A DNA stretch of 64,000 nt from Parvibaculum sp. (GTDB taxonomy: Bacteria; Pseudomonadota; Alphaproteobacteria; Parvibaculales; Parvibaculaceae): the NCBI RefSeq assembly GCF_030694575.1, contig NZ_JAUYUS010000123.1, positions 1 to 64,000 on the forward strand, in the 5' to 3' direction. The stretch's first letter is position 1. Each line of letters starts with the position of its first letter. The translations under genes were made by a program, and so were the position numbers. The notes beneath the pieces were generated by a model. That model ran no database searches. It was not told where the DNA came from and worked only from the letters and a program-made list of their open reading frames with translations. Shown here piece by piece: positions 1-7,971 of this stretch.

Positions 1-594
1 AACAAAGCTGAATGGCAGAAGTATGAGCGCTAGTCCGGCCCAGACCAGATGCGCTGGTCGGATCGGGAGGCGTTCAAGCGTGTGATAGTAGAGGAATGCC
101 AGGACCACGATGAACAGGGAGGCCTTGCTGCCGGTCAGCACCCAATAGAGGATGTTGGCAGCCAGCAGGAGGATCCAGAAGCGTTTGCGTGTAACGATTG
201 CGCAGAGCAGAGCCGCTACTGTTACGATTTCGCGCGGGAGAAAGCGGATAACAAAATTCTCGGAGGCGCTGGTCTGCTTCACGCCGATATCCAGTGCGAG
301 CAGAAGATAGCATATCGCGGTAATCGCGAGGCAGAGCATCTGGAACGAAGTACGCCGAGCGATAATTTCCGTTAATTCGCGGATGCGGGCCCTGTCGATC
401 TTCGCGAGATATGCCGCAAACAGGAATACCACGACGAAAAGAACCAGGCATTGCATGCCTACGAGGAACTCCACGCCGAAATCCATCTGCACCCGCAACT
501 TGCCGGGATAGGCGCCGAGCGCGTTGAGCAGCATTTGCGGCAACACAAAGAACATGAACAGAGCCAGGTTGACGATCACGAAACGTCCGCTCAT
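1..594 (-). CDS. Wzy-like polysaccharide polymerase, partial (C-terminus beyond left edge)
   Basis: An uninterrupted minus-strand frame of 198 codons runs off the left end of the window. It begins MSGRFVIVNLALF and shows about six to seven hydrophobic segments separated by short charged loops. A TGSKASL motif near residues 160-166 resembles the SGSR/SGSK loops of O-antigen and exopolysaccharide polymerases. The ATG overlaps the stop of the upstream pyruvyl transferase gene as ATGA, so translation is probably coupled. Position and topology fit the polymerase that joins flipped repeat units at the periplasmic face. An O-antigen ligase or EpsG-like protein cannot be excluded because the large periplasmic loop and C-terminus lie outside the window. 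Confidence 0.7.
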   Translation of the reverse strand, partial: MSGRFVIVNLALFMFFVLPQMLLNALGAYPGKLRVQMDFGVEFLVGMQCLVLFVVVFLFAAYLAKIDRARIRELTEIIARRTSFQMLCLAITAICYLLLALDIGVKQTSASENFVIRFLPREIVTVAALLCAIVTRKRFWILLLAANILYWVLTGSKASLFIVVLAFLYYHTLERLPIRPAHLVWAGLALILLPFSFV

Positions 595-1613
595 GTCGTC
601 ACCTGAATCTGGCGTCGGATTGCCTGCAGGCTCAAATGTCGCCGCGCGTCGAGCAGTGCCGGCGATATCGCGAGATCGGCAGCGGGCAGAACGGAGCCAT
701 CCAGTTGCAGGATCGACCCTGTATGGCCGACCAGTTCGGGTGCTTCCGTCTTGCGGTCGTAGGAAACTAAAATCACCTCTATTCCCCAGTACAGACAGGC
801 TTTGGCCAAGTGGAGCCGGTTGGTGATGACCACTGTACCCGGGTCAAGCGTCAAAGGTGCGGAATTTGGCACCAATGTCAGCTCAACGCGGTTGGACCAT
901 TCGTTGGAGATATGTCTGAAGCAGGGTTCAGCGTCATCGACATTTGCCGATGGTGAAACCGTTATTTTATGAATCTCGCGATTCAATGCGACGTGTCTGA
1001 TCGCGTCCGCAATCCGTGCGGCATTTTGATTGTCGTTATACCCCTGTCCCCGGCCGAAACTGCGGGGAAGGACGATCAGGTGACATGGACCTTGGGGCTG
1101 AGCCGGCCCCGGCTCCAGCCGGAACCGGTCCACCGCCGGGAGAGCCCCCCTGCCTGGCGAACCATCGAAGGCCGGGTGCAGATAGAAGAGGTCGACCACC
1201 TGCCTTGTCGCTTTCCAGGGCATGACCTGCCGAAGTATGGCCGCGCTCTCTGCTGTGCGCACGGAGATGTCTGCCTTTGCGAGTACCAGCCACTGCAAGA
1301 GCCGGGTCAGCCGGCGCCGGGGCATGCCGGACATCTCGATGCTGACGAAGCGGATTGCTTTTCCCATCAGCAGAGCCGGAATCAATACACGGAGGTACGA
1401 ACCGTGGCGCGGAGCGATGACATGCCCGCCGCACACCACAATCCTTTCAGCCTGCCATAGTAGGCTGAGCAGCTTTCCCATCGGGATTCCGCCCTCGACT
1501 ATCCTTACGGTGCTGCCGGACAGCAAGCCGGCGGCGGCTTCGATCATCATTTCGTCGCCGAAGTTGCCTTTTCCTGCGTAACCAACAAGAAGGATCAACG
1601 AAGAGGAAGTCAT
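591..1613 (-). CDS. polysaccharide pyruvyl transferase family protein
   Basis: About 340 residues. The N-terminus (VGYAGKGNFGDE) carries the GNxGDE motif of the PF04230 (CsaB/ExoV/WcaK) family, and a late TNRLHLAKA segment matches its conserved RLH motif. Family members transfer pyruvate from phosphoenolpyruvate to a sugar as a ketal, adding negative charge to the glycan. I placed the start at the ATG at 1613 because its ATGA overlaps the sulfotransferase stop and it puts GNFGDE at the usual N-terminal position. The longer open frame upstream overlaps the sulfotransferase gene and is not needed. The gene sits in a tightly overlapping series with the sulfotransferase and polymerase genes. The acceptor sugar cannot be read from sequence, and some PF04230 members have other roles. 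Confidence 0.8.
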   Translation of the reverse strand: MTSSSLILLVGYAGKGNFGDEMMIEAAAGLLSGSTVRIVEGGIPMGKLLSLLWQAERIVVCGGHVIAPRHGSYLRVLIPALLMGKAIRFVSIEMSGMPRRRLTRLLQWLVLAKADISVRTAESAAILRQVMPWKATRQVVDLFYLHPAFDGSPGRGALPAVDRFRLEPGPAQPQGPCHLIVLPRSFGRGQGYNDNQNAARIADAIRHVALNREIHKITVSPSANVDDAEPCFRHISNEWSNRVELTLVPNSAPLTLDPGTVVITNRLHLAKACLYWGIEVILVSYDRKTEAPELVGHTGSILQLDGSVLPAADLAISPALLDARRHLSLQAIRRQIQVTT

Positions 1614-2524
1614 CGCTTCAGAACCTTTGCCGTCAGGATCGCGGCCAGTTGCATTAGTCTCCAACCAAAGCCACGGCCTTGGCCCGACGGCCGACGCAAG
1701 GCTTGCAATGTGACCAGACACAGACCTGCGCCCAAGCGCCCAAGGTACGGATAGCGCCGGCTCCACTTCGTGTTCTGTTGCGGAGCGAACGGCTGCACTG
1801 TCCGGCTGAAGTGGCCGTCCGCCCAATCCGATCTCTCAAAGTTGTGAGGCGTAATCTCGATCGGTTCGGCCCGGCGGGCGATCCCGGCACGTTCGAGGCG
1901 TCGCAGCAAGCCGTCGCGATAGCTTTGGCTCGCCAGCTTTTCGTAACGCACAAGCATCAGCCGTTGGCGGCCGTAGTAGCGGGCCAGTCGCGCCACTTCC
2001 ACATACTGCCGCGCCCAAAGAGCGAAAAGCAGCGCGACGTTGGAGCTGCCCCAAGGAGTGGCCCGGTTGCTCTGGATTACGTCGAAGGGATTGCGTATCA
2101 GGAACAACAACAAGGCCTCGGGGAAAAGCCATCTCAATGCGGTTGCGTGTTCGCCGTTGCGCGGGGTCTGCTCCAGAATCTGCCGGCCTTCGGTGTAGTG
2201 GTCGGCCGATATCAAAGCCTCGGCGAAGGCGCGAGGGGCGTCCAGAATCCTTCGATGAAGCAACGATCGCGGGAAGAGGATGGAGTGGGGCCTGTTGGCC
2301 CCATGCATCAGAAACTTATGCTGTGTGTGCTGAAAGGCCTCAAAGGTCATGGTTCGATGATCGCGGCCAATGCGATCGAGGATGCCCATGACATTGGTTT
2401 CCGGCGAACAGCGCAGGTCGAGGTCGCGGGCGAGCAGATGCGACAAGGCCGTTGTACCCGAGCGGGCAGGTGCGATAACGAAAACAGGGGCCGGGAGAGG
2501 CGAGGCAACAAATTCCGATGACAT
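1610..2524 (-). CDS. PAPS-dependent sulfotransferase family protein
   Basis: 304 residues, single domain. The N-terminal APARSGTTAL loop (about residues 19-28) is the 5'-phosphosulfate-binding loop of Sulfotransfer_3-type enzymes. RNPFDVIQS (Arg144 to Ser152) matches the 3'-phosphate-binding motif. Such enzymes move a sulfo group from PAPS to a hydroxyl or amino acceptor in the cytoplasm. Its place between the 2OG oxygenase and the pyruvyl transferase, with an ATGA overlap to the latter, points to sulfation of the exopolysaccharide repeat unit. No PAPS synthesis genes are in the window. A lipid or small-molecule acceptor remains possible. Confidence 0.82.
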   Translation of the reverse strand: MSSEFVASPLPAPVFVIAPARSGTTALSHLLARDLDLRCSPETNVMGILDRIGRDHRTMTFEAFQHTQHKFLMHGANRPHSILFPRSLLHRRILDAPRAFAEALISADHYTEGRQILEQTPRNGEHATALRWLFPEALLLFLIRNPFDVIQSNRATPWGSSNVALLFALWARQYVEVARLARYYGRQRLMLVRYEKLASQSYRDGLLRRLERAGIARRAEPIEITPHNFERSDWADGHFSRTVQPFAPQQNTKWSRRYPYLGRLGAGLCLVTLQALRRPSGQGRGFGWRLMQLAAILTAKVLKR

Positions 2525-2664
2525 TAGCGACAGCGCTTCCCGCTTGCGTGTATCTCAGGCATTTCATCATAAATGGCGGCTCGCCGGAATTGGTTTCCAG
2601 ACTGGCCCGACATTGAGCATATCGACTAACGTTCACGCAGCGGTCGATCGGATCGCCAGTGGAG

Positions 2665-3660
2665 CTAATCGCGCTTCAGACGGCCGGACGCCACGTCGCG
2701 GCGGCTCTTCAGCAAGACGTCTTTAACAAAAGTTTTTGCGCCTTTTGGCAGTATTGTGGAAATGCGGCCTTTGATTGTCGCCGCCTTTCTTTTTCCTGTC
2801 TGCTCAATAACAAAAGACTCCCAAGCCGGGTGCTTGGTTGTACGTGCTTCGTTATACCAGAAATTCCCATAAAGCTGCGTCCGCTGATACTTCAAATGGT
2901 CGTATCTAGCCTTCACGCCATGCAATGTATTATTTGCAGGCGAGAATATTACTATGCTGTTATTTTCGTTCTGAATTTTCTTCGTATCGCACCAGCTCCA
3001 AGGTACCCAGCACCTGTCGCTGTCCGGATTTCCCTCCCAGTATGACTGCACGTATTTATGGGAGTCCTTGAACTGAAGATAGTGTGTGTGGTGCTCGTTC
3101 TTTTCCGACTCGGGATCGGAATTGATGTTGACCATGTAGGTGAGAGCTTTCTTCCGAATGTCGGGGTGCGGGCTTATCTCGTAGCCATCCAGGTATTTTT
3201 GAATACCTGCATCGTAGAAGACCTCATCCATGGGAATGCCGAATTTTTCGGCAATCGCCGTGCGGAATTCTTCGCTATTCAGAAACTCCGTCAATTTTTG
3301 AATCGCAGCCGACTTGGGTTGCAACAGGCGAAGCGTCACACCGAAGCCTTCACAGGAGGTATTGTTGTATCTGTGGTCTGAACGTTTGTGCTGGTGCCAG
3401 TTCAGATAGACATCTTTGTCCGTGATGCAGCCGGGAAATTCGATAATCTTGTAGCCGCTCTTGAACAGCGCGTTGAACAGATCGCTGTCCGAGCTTTGCG
3501 GCGCGAGCTTGATCTCCGGCGATGCCGTAATTGCCTTGAAATCGTCTTCGTGGAAAAAATCGTTTATCTGAACATGCGCAAACGGCACATCCTGAACTCG
3601 GGCTTTTCGAATCTTTTCCAAAAGATAGGCGTAAGTCACGGATTCGTTCCACACAGGCAT
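2665..3660 (-). CDS. 2-oxoglutarate/Fe(II)-dependent oxygenase family protein
   Basis: 331 residues from the ATG at 3660; an in-frame TTG at 3675 is an alternative. The double-stranded beta-helix iron site is visible: His165-x-Asp167 in SPHPDIRKK, a distal His247 in LHGVKA, and Arg260 as the likely 2-oxoglutarate ligand. Prolyl-4-hydroxylase-like proteins with this layout hydroxylate peptides, sugars or small molecules. The gene is clearly more AT-rich than its neighbours and has its own perfect TATAAT upstream. It lies 140 bp before the sulfotransferase on the same strand, so action on the polysaccharide, its lipid carrier or a sugar precursor is likely. The substrate is unknown. Confidence 0.72.
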   Translation of the reverse strand: MPVWNESVTYAYLLEKIRKARVQDVPFAHVQINDFFHEDDFKAITASPEIKLAPQSSDSDLFNALFKSGYKIIEFPGCITDKDVYLNWHQHKRSDHRYNNTSCEGFGVTLRLLQPKSAAIQKLTEFLNSEEFRTAIAEKFGIPMDEVFYDAGIQKYLDGYEISPHPDIRKKALTYMVNINSDPESEKNEHHTHYLQFKDSHKYVQSYWEGNPDSDRCWVPWSWCDTKKIQNENNSIVIFSPANNTLHGVKARYDHLKYQRTQLYGNFWYNEARTTKHPAWESFVIEQTGKRKAATIKGRISTILPKGAKTFVKDVLLKSRRDVASGRLKRD

Positions 3661-3678
3661 ATAAAAAGTTACCAAAAT

Positions 3679-3708
3679 ATTATAACAGATAAGTATTCGA
3701 GCGTGTAT
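3679..3708 (-). promoter_or_regulatory. candidate promoter for the oxygenase-sulfotransferase-pyruvyl transferase-polymerase unit
   Basis: A perfect TATAAT lies on the minus strand at 3679-3684, 18 bases upstream of the ATG at 3660. No good -35 box is seen at 16-18 bases spacing, so the call rests on the -10 box and local AT-richness. It would separate this four-gene unit from wzx, which ends at 3808. Confidence 0.3.
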
Positions 3709-3807
3709 TCCATCGGAACTGAATTCAAACGCCTTTCGGCTGGGGCTGCGACACCGGATCCGGCGGCCGGCCAGTTCGCGAGACCGTGATTTTCCATGGT
3801 CTGGCGG

Positions 3808-5118
3808 TCAGAAAATCGAGCTGCCTATGCCCAGCTTTCGACGGATCACAATGGTTAATATGCCCTTGTAGAGCATCAGCGCCGCAAACGTCGCGGTTGC
3901 CGCACCTTCGATACCCATGAACCGGATCAGCACGCTGTTCAAAATCAGATTGGCGGCAACCGCGGCGGAGATCGCGGCCAGCGTGATGCGTTCATTGCCG
4001 CTCATGTTCATGAGCAGAGCCGTGGACCCCAGGGCGGCGTTGATGGTCTGCGCACATGCGAGAATTACCAGTGCGGGATAGCCCGCCCGGAACGGTTCAC
4101 CGAAGGCGACGCCCAGCCCCCATTGCCCTCCAAGTACGATCGCCGTGAGAACGCCCAGTGCCAAAAGGAAGGAGCGGCGGGCGTTGCGCTTGAGAAGCTG
4201 TTGCAGCTCGGCTTTTCTTCCCGCCGCATAGAGTTTGGCTACCTGGGGCATGATGACCACGGTCACCACTTGTTGTCCGAACAAGGCCAATCCCGCGATC
4301 GTCACCACCGGTTTGTATATGCCGACCTCAGTGGCGGACAGAGCCCGCGCGATCATGATGATGTCTATGTTGTTATTGATGGTGGTCAGGCCGGCTACCG
4401 CTCCGAGGGCCCCAGTCGCCAGAAGCAGGGCTCGGCCGTCGATTGCTTCAGTCCGCCCCGCTTCCATCGGCGGAGTGTGACGCAGCAGAATGGCTGTCCC
4501 GATGATGAAGGTCGCGAACGCCGCCGCAATGTGAAGCAACAATGCGTCAAAAGCCGTAAAGTTCGTTGTTCCCGCGATAACGGTCCAGAGCAGCACGGCT
4601 ATGTTGAAGAAGAGCGGGCGCAGAATGCTGTCGGGCAGCTGACCGAATACCAAACGCCCCAAACCGCGCAGCGAAGCCCCACGGAGATTGCCGAGCGCGA
4701 TAAGCGGTACCAGCAGGAGGCCCAGGAGAAAGGTATTTCGCGACGAGATGCCTGTGCCGAAAACGGCTACGGCGGCGATCGTCATAACGGCGATGGCAAA
4801 AGACGTGACCAGGATGACGCGATGGGCCCAGCTCCAGATGGCCCGGATCCGGGCCGTGTTTCCGGCCTGTAGGGCGAGAGCGGTTTCGCGGATCACCAGT
4901 TGAGGAAGACCAAGCGTCGTCGGGATGGCCAGCATGGTCATGATGGCGTAGACGAACGCATACTCTCCATACCCCTCCACGCCCAGAGTGCGAGCGAGAA
5001 GGACTGCCGTCAGAAAGCCCAGGAGTGCGTTGGCAATCTTGATGACGGATGTGATGGCGTTCGGACGCCGTGTTATCCGACCGAGGAGCCCGCGCGGCTT
5101 TATGCGGTCGCTAGGCAT
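3808..5118 (-). CDS. Wzx-like polysaccharide flippase (MOP superfamily)
   Basis: About 436 residues of repeated hydrophobic helices (12-14 expected). The N-terminus shows the typical MOP/Wzx pattern: NALLGFLTAVLLARTLGVEG followed by YGEYAFVYA. Family members move undecaprenyl-pyrophosphate-linked repeat units from the cytoplasmic to the periplasmic leaflet. I chose the ATG at 5118 because AGGAAG sits seven bases upstream; a GTG at 5148 would overlap the preceding gene. The gene follows the initiating phosphotransferase by 19 bp in the same direction, the standard pairing of a Wzx/Wzy pathway. Confidence 0.85.
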   Translation of the reverse strand: MPSDRIKPRGLLGRITRRPNAITSVIKIANALLGFLTAVLLARTLGVEGYGEYAFVYAIMTMLAIPTTLGLPQLVIRETALALQAGNTARIRAIWSWAHRVILVTSFAIAVMTIAAVAVFGTGISSRNTFLLGLLLVPLIALGNLRGASLRGLGRLVFGQLPDSILRPLFFNIAVLLWTVIAGTTNFTAFDALLLHIAAAFATFIIGTAILLRHTPPMEAGRTEAIDGRALLLATGALGAVAGLTTINNNIDIIMIARALSATEVGIYKPVVTIAGLALFGQQVVTVVIMPQVAKLYAAGRKAELQQLLKRNARRSFLLALGVLTAIVLGGQWGLGVAFGEPFRAGYPALVILACAQTINAALGSTALLMNMSGNERITLAAISAAVAANLILNSVLIRFMGIEGAATATFAALMLYKGILTIVIRRKLGIGSSIF

Positions 5119-5137
5119 CGGTCCGCTTCCTTTGCAT

Positions 5138-6463
5138 TCAGCGGGCACCGAAGCCGGTGATCACGGTGCGCAGCGTCTTGAGCAGGATCAGGAAGTCGAG
5201 CCAGGGAGAGAAATTCTTGATGTAGTAGAAGTCATAATGCAGCTTCTCCAGCACTTCGTCCGTCGATGCGACATGTCCCTGCATGACCTGCGCCCAACCG
5301 CTGATTCCCGGGCGGACGATGTGGCGATAGCGGTAGAAGGGAAGCTCCCTTTCGTACCACTCGGATAGAGGCACGGCCTCGGGGCGTGGCCCGATCCAGC
5401 TCATTTCCCCACGCAGGATGTTAATTATCTGCGGCAGTTCGTCGATCCGGGTCCGGCGCAGGAATCTCCCGAAGCGTGTTATCCGCGCATCGTTATTGAG
5501 CGTGATGGCCTTTTGGCGGCTGTCACCTTCCGTATCGTCTTCCATCTTCATGGTACGGAACTTGTACAGGGTGAAAATCTTTCCGCCGTAGCCCATGCGC
5601 GGCTGCCTGAATATGACGGGGCCCTTCGATTCAATCCTGATGACAATTGCGATAGCGGCAAGGAATATGAAACCGAAAACAATTACAAGCGCGGCCAGGA
5701 GCCAGTCAGCCACGCGTTTGAACTTCAGATAGACATCGTTCGGGTTCAGCGCTCCCAGCGTGTTCTCGGATAGATGCTCGATTTCCACCCGGCCCGTGAG
5801 TGTCTCGTACATCTGTTTCACGTGGTAGACGGGGGTGCCGACGATGGCCGTTTCCGTAATGAAGCGTTCCCACTCAGGCGGAAAATCCGCACGCAGGTCG
5901 GCCACCATCGCGTCCAGCCGGTTTTCCGGGAGCTTGGGTTCCGACAGCGTCTGCCAAATGATGTTTTTGAGCTGAGGCAACCTGTCGGTTTCTCCGCCCG
6001 GCACTATGCCTATCCGAAACGATCGAATTCTTGTCAGGACGATCGCGAGCGCCGTAAACCAGACAACCGACAATACGAAACTGGAGCCGAAGAGGTAGCG
6101 GCTGTAGTCCAGCCGCAAGAACAGAAACACGACGAGAACGGCCCCATACGACAGCATAAAGACGGGAACCGAATATGAAATTCCGTCGGTACCGGGATAG
6201 GAGGCCAAGCGTCCAAAAATAAAGAAGCCTACCGTCATTGCGACGGTCGCTCCGATAATTGTGTTATTCAGGCTCAGTGAGGTAAGGGGCATTTCAAGCA
6301 GGTCGAACCGCAGCAGGACCGGCAAGACAACGGCAAACAGAACCCCGCCCAGAAGCTGCGTTCTCTGCTTTAGCAGGGCGCTTTTCAGCACGCCGGAAAC
6401 AGATAACGGCCCGGCTTCGAACATACTCTTCGACATTTCAGAGGCGGCGCCGTCGTTGTCCAC
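5138..6463 (-). CDS. polyprenyl glycosylphosphotransferase (ExoY/WcaJ type), initiating enzyme
   Basis: About 441 residues. An N-terminal membrane region with several helices is followed by a final helix and the bacterial sugar transferase domain. Signature motifs are present: KFRTM, DELPQ, GPRP, and PGISGWAQV near the C-terminus. The enzyme transfers a sugar-1-phosphate from a nucleotide sugar to undecaprenyl phosphate, starting each repeat unit on the inner face. The terminal TVITGFGAR tail resembles exopolysaccharide-type members. The GTG at 6463 is preferred because AAGGAAG lies seven bases before it; an upstream GTG at 6496 and an ATG at 6436 lack this. This is one of two such enzymes in the window. 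Confidence 0.88.
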   Translation of the reverse strand: MDNDGAASEMSKSMFEAGPLSVSGVLKSALLKQRTQLLGGVLFAVVLPVLLRFDLLEMPLTSLSLNNTIIGATVAMTVGFFIFGRLASYPGTDGISYSVPVFMLSYGAVLVVFLFLRLDYSRYLFGSSFVLSVVWFTALAIVLTRIRSFRIGIVPGGETDRLPQLKNIIWQTLSEPKLPENRLDAMVADLRADFPPEWERFITETAIVGTPVYHVKQMYETLTGRVEIEHLSENTLGALNPNDVYLKFKRVADWLLAALVIVFGFIFLAAIAIVIRIESKGPVIFRQPRMGYGGKIFTLYKFRTMKMEDDTEGDSRQKAITLNNDARITRFGRFLRRTRIDELPQIINILRGEMSWIGPRPEAVPLSEWYERELPFYRYRHIVRPGISGWAQVMQGHVASTDEVLEKLHYDFYYIKNFSPWLDFLILLKTLRTVITGFGAR

Positions 6464-6820
6464 GTGTGGACTTCCTTTCGCAGAATTTACCCCCACTCCT
6501 GTCTCGCCTCATGTCATCGAATGCACTATTCCCGCTTTTTGATATTATATAGAGATCGTCTAAAAATCATATCAGCTTCGTCGTGCCTGGCTGGCGAAAA
6601 GAGCCATCCGGCAACTCAATTTGGTCCGGCCAAGGCGTTGAGAGGCTGGATCGCGGAAGATTTCTAATCTAGTAATATTATGGGTTGGATCGGCTTCGGT
6701 CATCAGCGGAATTCAAGTGGAGATTGTGCCGTGCCGGCGCCATCCCGGACGATTTTCTGCCAATTGTTGTCGCAGCGGTCTCAGTTTTTGGGAAAACCGG
6801 CTTTGTCTTCGCCCGGTGTC
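6464..6820. other. divergent intergenic region between the phosphotransferase and gmd
   Basis: This 357-bp stretch separates two divergently transcribed polysaccharide genes. It contains AT-rich blocks near 6540-6580 and 6662-6680 against a GC-rich background, so it probably carries promoters for both sides. An open frame continuous with gmd crosses part of it from 6680, but it lacks similarity to the Gmd N-terminus. No RNA gene or clear operator was recognised. Confidence 0.5.
6544..6572 (-). promoter_or_regulatory. candidate promoter for the phosphotransferase-wzx unit
   Basis: A perfect TATAAT on the minus strand at 6544-6549 lies 80 bases upstream of the chosen GTG start. The -35 region is only a weak match. 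Support comes from the perfect -10 box, the local AT-richness and its position in the divergent region. Confidence 0.35.
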
Positions 6821-7942
6821 ATGTGGAAGAGACCATTGCCTCTAGTTCAGCCGACACGTCGACATACGCACCTTGTGGGGGACCGTCCCATTGCCCTGAT
6901 TACCGGCGTGACGGGGCAGGATGGAGGTTATCTTGCGGCGTTGCTGCTTCAGAAAGGATATGTCGTTCACGGAATAGCCCGTGATCTGTCGCGCCTGGAC
7001 AGGTCACGCTTCGAACATATTCTCGATGTTGATCGACGCCTCCATCTTCATGTCTGCGACATCGTGGACGCCGTCTCTCTTGCACGATTGCTGGATGAGA
7101 TACGGCCCGACGAGATCTACAACCTGGCGGCGCAGACACATATCCAGACGAGCTTCGAGGACCCGGCCCGCACGACGGACGTGAACGCGACCGGCGCGGT
7201 GCGCCTTTTGAGTGCGCTGGTCAAGTCCGATCCAGGCCGGCGAACGAGATACTACCAAGCTTCCAGTTCCGAGATGTTCGGCGATGCGAACGGGCACATT
7301 CAGGACGAAAGCAGTCATTTCCATCCCATGAATCCATATGCGGTTTCCAAGCTGGCTGCATATGAGGCGACCGTCAATTTCAGGGAGGCATTCGGGGTGC
7401 ACGCCTCCAACGGGATTCTGTTCAACCACGAAAGCCCATGGCGCGGTGAGCGTTTTGTGACGCGCAAGATTTCGCTCGCGGTTGCACGTCGCCATTTCGG
7501 CGACACCGCACTGCTCAAGCTGGGCAATCTCGATACGCGGCGCGATTGGGGCCACGCGCGTGATTATGTCGAGGGAATGTGGCTGATGCTGCAGCGTGAC
7601 GAGCCCGACGACTATGTCCTTGCGACGTCAGAACACCACTCGGTCAGGGAATTTGTCGAGATCGCTTTCGGTGAGATCGGGCGCAAGCTTGTATGGGAAG
7701 GCGAGGGGGCCGACGAGGTGGGGTTCGATCTGGAGAGCGGCGACCCTCTTGTGGCTGTCGATCCAACCTTCTTTCGCCCGACGGATATCGGTCTGACGCT
7801 TGGAGATGCCTCCAAGGCCCGCCAGTTGCTCGGTTGGGAATGCCGGACGAGTTTTGCCCAGCTGGTCAATGAAATGGTGGCGGCCGATATCAGGCGGTTC
7901 GAATTGGCTAAGGCGAGCGGCGCGAACCAGCCGACAATCTGA
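6821..7942 (+). CDS. gmd: GDP-mannose 4,6-dehydratase
   Basis: About 373 residues from the ATG at 6821; a GTG at 6875 (GDRPIALITG) would match the family N-terminus more closely, and neither has a clear ribosome site. GVTGQDGGYLA is the NADP-binding Rossmann loop typical of Gmd. SSSEMFG and YAVSK supply the catalytic Ser/Glu and Tyr-x3-Lys of extended short-chain dehydrogenases. The enzyme converts GDP-mannose to GDP-4-keto-6-deoxymannose. GDP-mannose would come from manC downstream. No reductase or aminotransferase to finish GDP-fucose, GDP-rhamnose or GDP-perosamine lies in the window. Confidence 0.87.
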   Translation: MWKRPLPLVQPTRRHTHLVGDRPIALITGVTGQDGGYLAALLLQKGYVVHGIARDLSRLDRSRFEHILDVDRRLHLHVCDIVDAVSLARLLDEIRPDEIYNLAAQTHIQTSFEDPARTTDVNATGAVRLLSALVKSDPGRRTRYYQASSSEMFGDANGHIQDESSHFHPMNPYAVSKLAAYEATVNFREAFGVHASNGILFNHESPWRGERFVTRKISLAVARRHFGDTALLKLGNLDTRRDWGHARDYVEGMWLMLQRDEPDDYVLATSEHHSVREFVEIAFGEIGRKLVWEGEGADEVGFDLESGDPLVAVDPTFFRPTDIGLTLGDASKARQLLGWECRTSFAQLVNEMVAADIRRFELAKASGANQPTI

Positions 7943-7971
7943 TTTGCCACGCAGCAGGTTTGCGGGTGACG

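Noticed and set aside
6680-6820. N-terminal extension of gmd
   Set aside because: The residues are not Gmd-like, there is no ribosome site at 6680, and the stretch is probably promoter DNA.
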